Source: Treponema sp. (GTDB lineage: Bacteria; Spirochaetota; Spirochaetia; Treponematales; Breznakiellaceae). Taken from it: 15,376 bases of DNA. The position numbers and the translations under genes were made by a program. Of the stretch, positions 14,008-15,376 are shown piece after piece (position 1 is the stretch's first letter; each line of letters opens with the position of its first letter). The notes below the pieces were generated by a model. That model worked only from the letters and a program-made list of their open reading frames with translations, was not told the origin of the DNA and made no database searches. The stretch spans positions 1 to 15,376 of the forward strand of contig WRAL01000009.1 in the NCBI GenBank assembly GCA_009780285.1. Reading direction: 5' to 3'.

Positions 14008-14930
14008 GGCGCGCTTCCGACAAGGCGAAGCGCGCCGGGGAGGCAGGAAATTTCCAGCGACTTTCCGTCGAGGCAGAGCGTTTCCCCGTCGCAATGCGCG
14101 ACAAGCCCGCCTTCCAACGCCTCGATCAGAAAATGCCCGCTCGCGCCCATGTGAACCCCGGCGCAACCGGCCTGCGTTCCCTTAGTGTATTTAAGGATGA
14201 TTTTAACGATTCCAAGGCGGCTGGGATGACGGCGGACCGCGCAAAAGTCCAAAAGCCCGTCGTCCAGAACGGCGTTCGGCCCCATGTAAAAAACGCCGCC
14301 CATGCGCCGGCCGTTAACCACGGAAACAAGCACGGCCGGCATGGTAAGATCCGTTTCGCCGTAGCGAACGCGCACGACCGGCGAAGGCTCGTAGCGTGCG
14401 AGGGTTATGAGGGCGCCCAGCGCGTAGGAAAGGCCGCTTTTGATTTTCATTTTGGCAGCCTCAAGCCCGACCTTTGTGTCAAAGCCAATGCCCACGCCGT
14501 TGGCGAAATAGCGCCCATCGGGAAAATCCCCGCCTTTGACAAGGCCGATGTCCAAAGGCCGCGTTTTCCCGGAAACGAGCGCGCGGGCCGCGCCTTCCGC
14601 GTCGCAGGGAATGCCCGGCGTAAAGGCGAAGTCGTTTCCCCGGCCTATGGGCAAAATCCCAAAGAGCGGCGGCGCGTCGCTGTGGCGGGACAAAAGGCCG
14701 TTGACCACCTCGTTGCAGGTGCCGTCCCCGCCGGCGGCCACGGTAACGTCGTCCGGGCCAAGCGGAAGCTCCCGCGCTATGTGCTGGGCGTCCCCCGGCC
14801 CCTTGGTAAGCAGCGTTTCAAAGGCGCGCCCGCTTTCGCTCAAAATCCGTTCAATAACGCCGCGCTTCCTCGCCGCCTTGCCCTTTCCCGCCGTCGGATT
14901 AAGGACAATCCAAAGCTTTCCGGTTGCCAT
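14004..14930 (-). CDS. Diacylglycerol kinase-like lipid kinase (DagK/YegS family)
   Basis: A 308-residue protein with the DAGK catalytic domain. NPTAGKG at 11-17 forms the first nucleotide loop, GGDGT at 67-71 is the signature ATP-binding motif, and PIGRGND at 94-100 follows with the conserved Asn-Asp. The second half has the beta-sandwich features of the family, including FANGVGIGFD, LVSVVNGRRMGG and DDGLLDFCAV. The likely reaction is ATP-dependent phosphorylation of diacylglycerol or a related lipid at the membrane. The ATG at 14930 is chosen because the protein begins just before the first strand (KLWIVLNP) as in relatives; the frame stays open to 15110 only through the tandem repeats, and the Shine-Dalgarno at the ATG is weak. 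It leads the operon with PlsC and the HAD phosphatase. The repeats at 14993-15092 lie in its upstream region. Confidence 0.85.
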   Translation of the reverse strand: MATGKLWIVLNPTAGKGKAARKRGVIERILSESGRAFETLLTKGPGDAQHIARELPLGPDDVTVAAGGDGTCNEVVNGLLSRHSDAPPLFGILPIGRGNDFAFTPGIPCDAEGAARALVSGKTRPLDIGLVKGGDFPDGRYFANGVGIGFDTKVGLEAAKMKIKSGLSYALGALITLARYEPSPVVRVRYGETDLTMPAVLVSVVNGRRMGGVFYMGPNAVLDDGLLDFCAVRRHPSRLGIVKIILKYTKGTQAGCAGVHMGASGHFLIEALEGGLVAHCDGETLCLDGKSLEISCLPGALRLVGSAP

Positions 14931-14992
14931 GCCGGAAGCATACCGGAATTGCGCGACTAGCGGAAGCCGGGGCAATGGCCAGGATCGCCGTG

Positions 14993-15092
14993 GGGTGCCA
15001 GGCACCGGCCCTGGGTGCCAGGCACCGGCCTCGGGTGCCAGGCACCGGCCGTGGGTGTCAGGCACCGGCTCTCGGTGCCAGGCACTGGCCTC
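14993..15092. repeat. Five 20-bp tandem repeats, each a palindrome
   Basis: Five direct copies, each exactly 20 bases, begin at 14993, 15013, 15033, 15053 and 15073. Each centres on GGTGCC-A-GGCACC, a perfect inverted repeat about one base; copies 4 and 5 carry single changes. The last two bases of each unit vary. They lie 63-162 bases upstream of the lipid-kinase start. The 20-base period places successive palindromes on roughly the same helix face every two turns. No cas gene or spacer structure is present. Confidence 0.8.
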
Positions 15093-15152
15093 GGCCCCGG
15101 TTTCGGACAATGCTCCCGATGCGCCTAATTTGCAAGGCAGGCAATTTCCAAC

Positions 15153-15181
15153 TTGACTGACTGGCCTGCTCGTGGTAAACT
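15153..15181 (+). promoter_or_regulatory. Possible plus-strand promoter near the window end
   Basis: TTGACT at 15153-15158 and TAAACT at 15176-15181 are 17 bases apart. It would fire away from the lipid operon. Downstream is a small hairpin, AGGAGC (15234-15239) with GCTCCT (15243-15248), directly before an ATG at 15250 that opens only 12 codons. No real gene is visible before the window ends. The 265 bases from 15111 to 15376 otherwise hold nothing I can identify. Confidence 0.35.
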
Positions 15182-15308
15182 AGCGGCGGGCGGTTGAGTG
15201 CCATTATCAAAATGAACACGTATACTTACGGGAAGGAGCGAAGCTCCTCATGCAAAGACAAACTTACTCGCCTGCAGCATGTTTATAACACGCTGACAGC
15301 GACATTTA

Positions 15309-15376
15309 CCCCCCCCCCCCCCACACACACCCAAACCCTACAAAAAAAAAAAACTTTAAAACAAAAAACCACCCTC
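15309..15376. other. Low-complexity end, probable assembly artefact
   Basis: A run of 14 C is followed by CACACAC, several C-rich trimers, 12 A and further A-rich runs. Such mixed homopolymers are unlike any other DNA in the window and are typical of a poorly supported contig end. They should not be interpreted biologically. Confidence 0.6.

Noticed and set aside
14993..15092. CRISPR array
   Set aside because: The units are directly adjacent with only two variable bases each. There are no spacers of normal length and no cas genes.
14931..15110. N-terminal 60-residue extension of the lipid kinase
   Set aside because: It is a translation of the 20-bp tandem repeats (Pro/Gly/Trp/His-rich), and relatives start right at the first beta strand.

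Overview
The window looks like a piece of a bacterial chromosome with a GC-rich backbone and dense, short-spaced genes. Strong Shine-Dalgarno sequences and sigma70-type promoters are visible in several places. Two stretches, about 521-3150 and 4131-5240, are clearly AT-rich and look acquired. The gene families present (a very large double CoA-dehydratase activase, a radical SAM/SPASM enzyme, an ABM-family small protein, DUF2281/MazF and HicBA toxin-antitoxin modules) fit an anaerobic, probably gut-associated bacterium. A Treponema-like spirochaete or a clostridium is my guess, but nothing here proves the taxon. The last ~70 bases are homopolymer and dinucleotide runs that look like the low-quality end of a contig.

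Layout, plus strand, 1-6889. The window opens with the Arg/Asp/Gly-rich tail of a truncated gene. A DUF2281-type antitoxin follows, with a MazF/PemK toxin cut off after 27 codons. Directly after it lies an AT-rich type II restriction-modification pair: a XamI-like endonuclease and a gamma-type N6-adenine methyltransferase. Next come a HicB antitoxin with its own promoter, a HicA toxin also cut off after 27 codons, and an ABM-family monooxygenase-like protein. An uncharacterised AT-rich gene and a secreted lipoprotein with two retropepsin-like half-domains and a PDZ domain complete this half. The gaps between these genes are filled with GC-rich nested palindromes of a dispersed repeat family and one long foldback element.

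Layout, minus strand, 6995-14930. A radical SAM/SPASM gene is followed after 5 bases by a 1464-residue acyl-CoA dehydratase activase-like protein. Upstream of them lies a tightly coupled lipid operon, read in the order diacylglycerol-kinase-like, PlsC-like acyltransferase, HAD-IB phosphatase. Each junction in that operon is a 4-base start/stop overlap. Five 20-bp palindromic tandem repeats sit just upstream of it.

How the parts work together. The three lipid genes form a plausible phosphatidate-handling unit (kinase, acyltransferase, phosphatase). The activase and radical SAM genes are probably co-transcribed, but no dehydratase subunit gene lies in the window. The 260-3730 block is a defence and toxin-antitoxin patch in which both toxins are broken at the same nine-base motif, and that motif also serves as the ribosome binding site of the next gene. 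I see no tRNA, rRNA, CRISPR array or complete insertion sequence.
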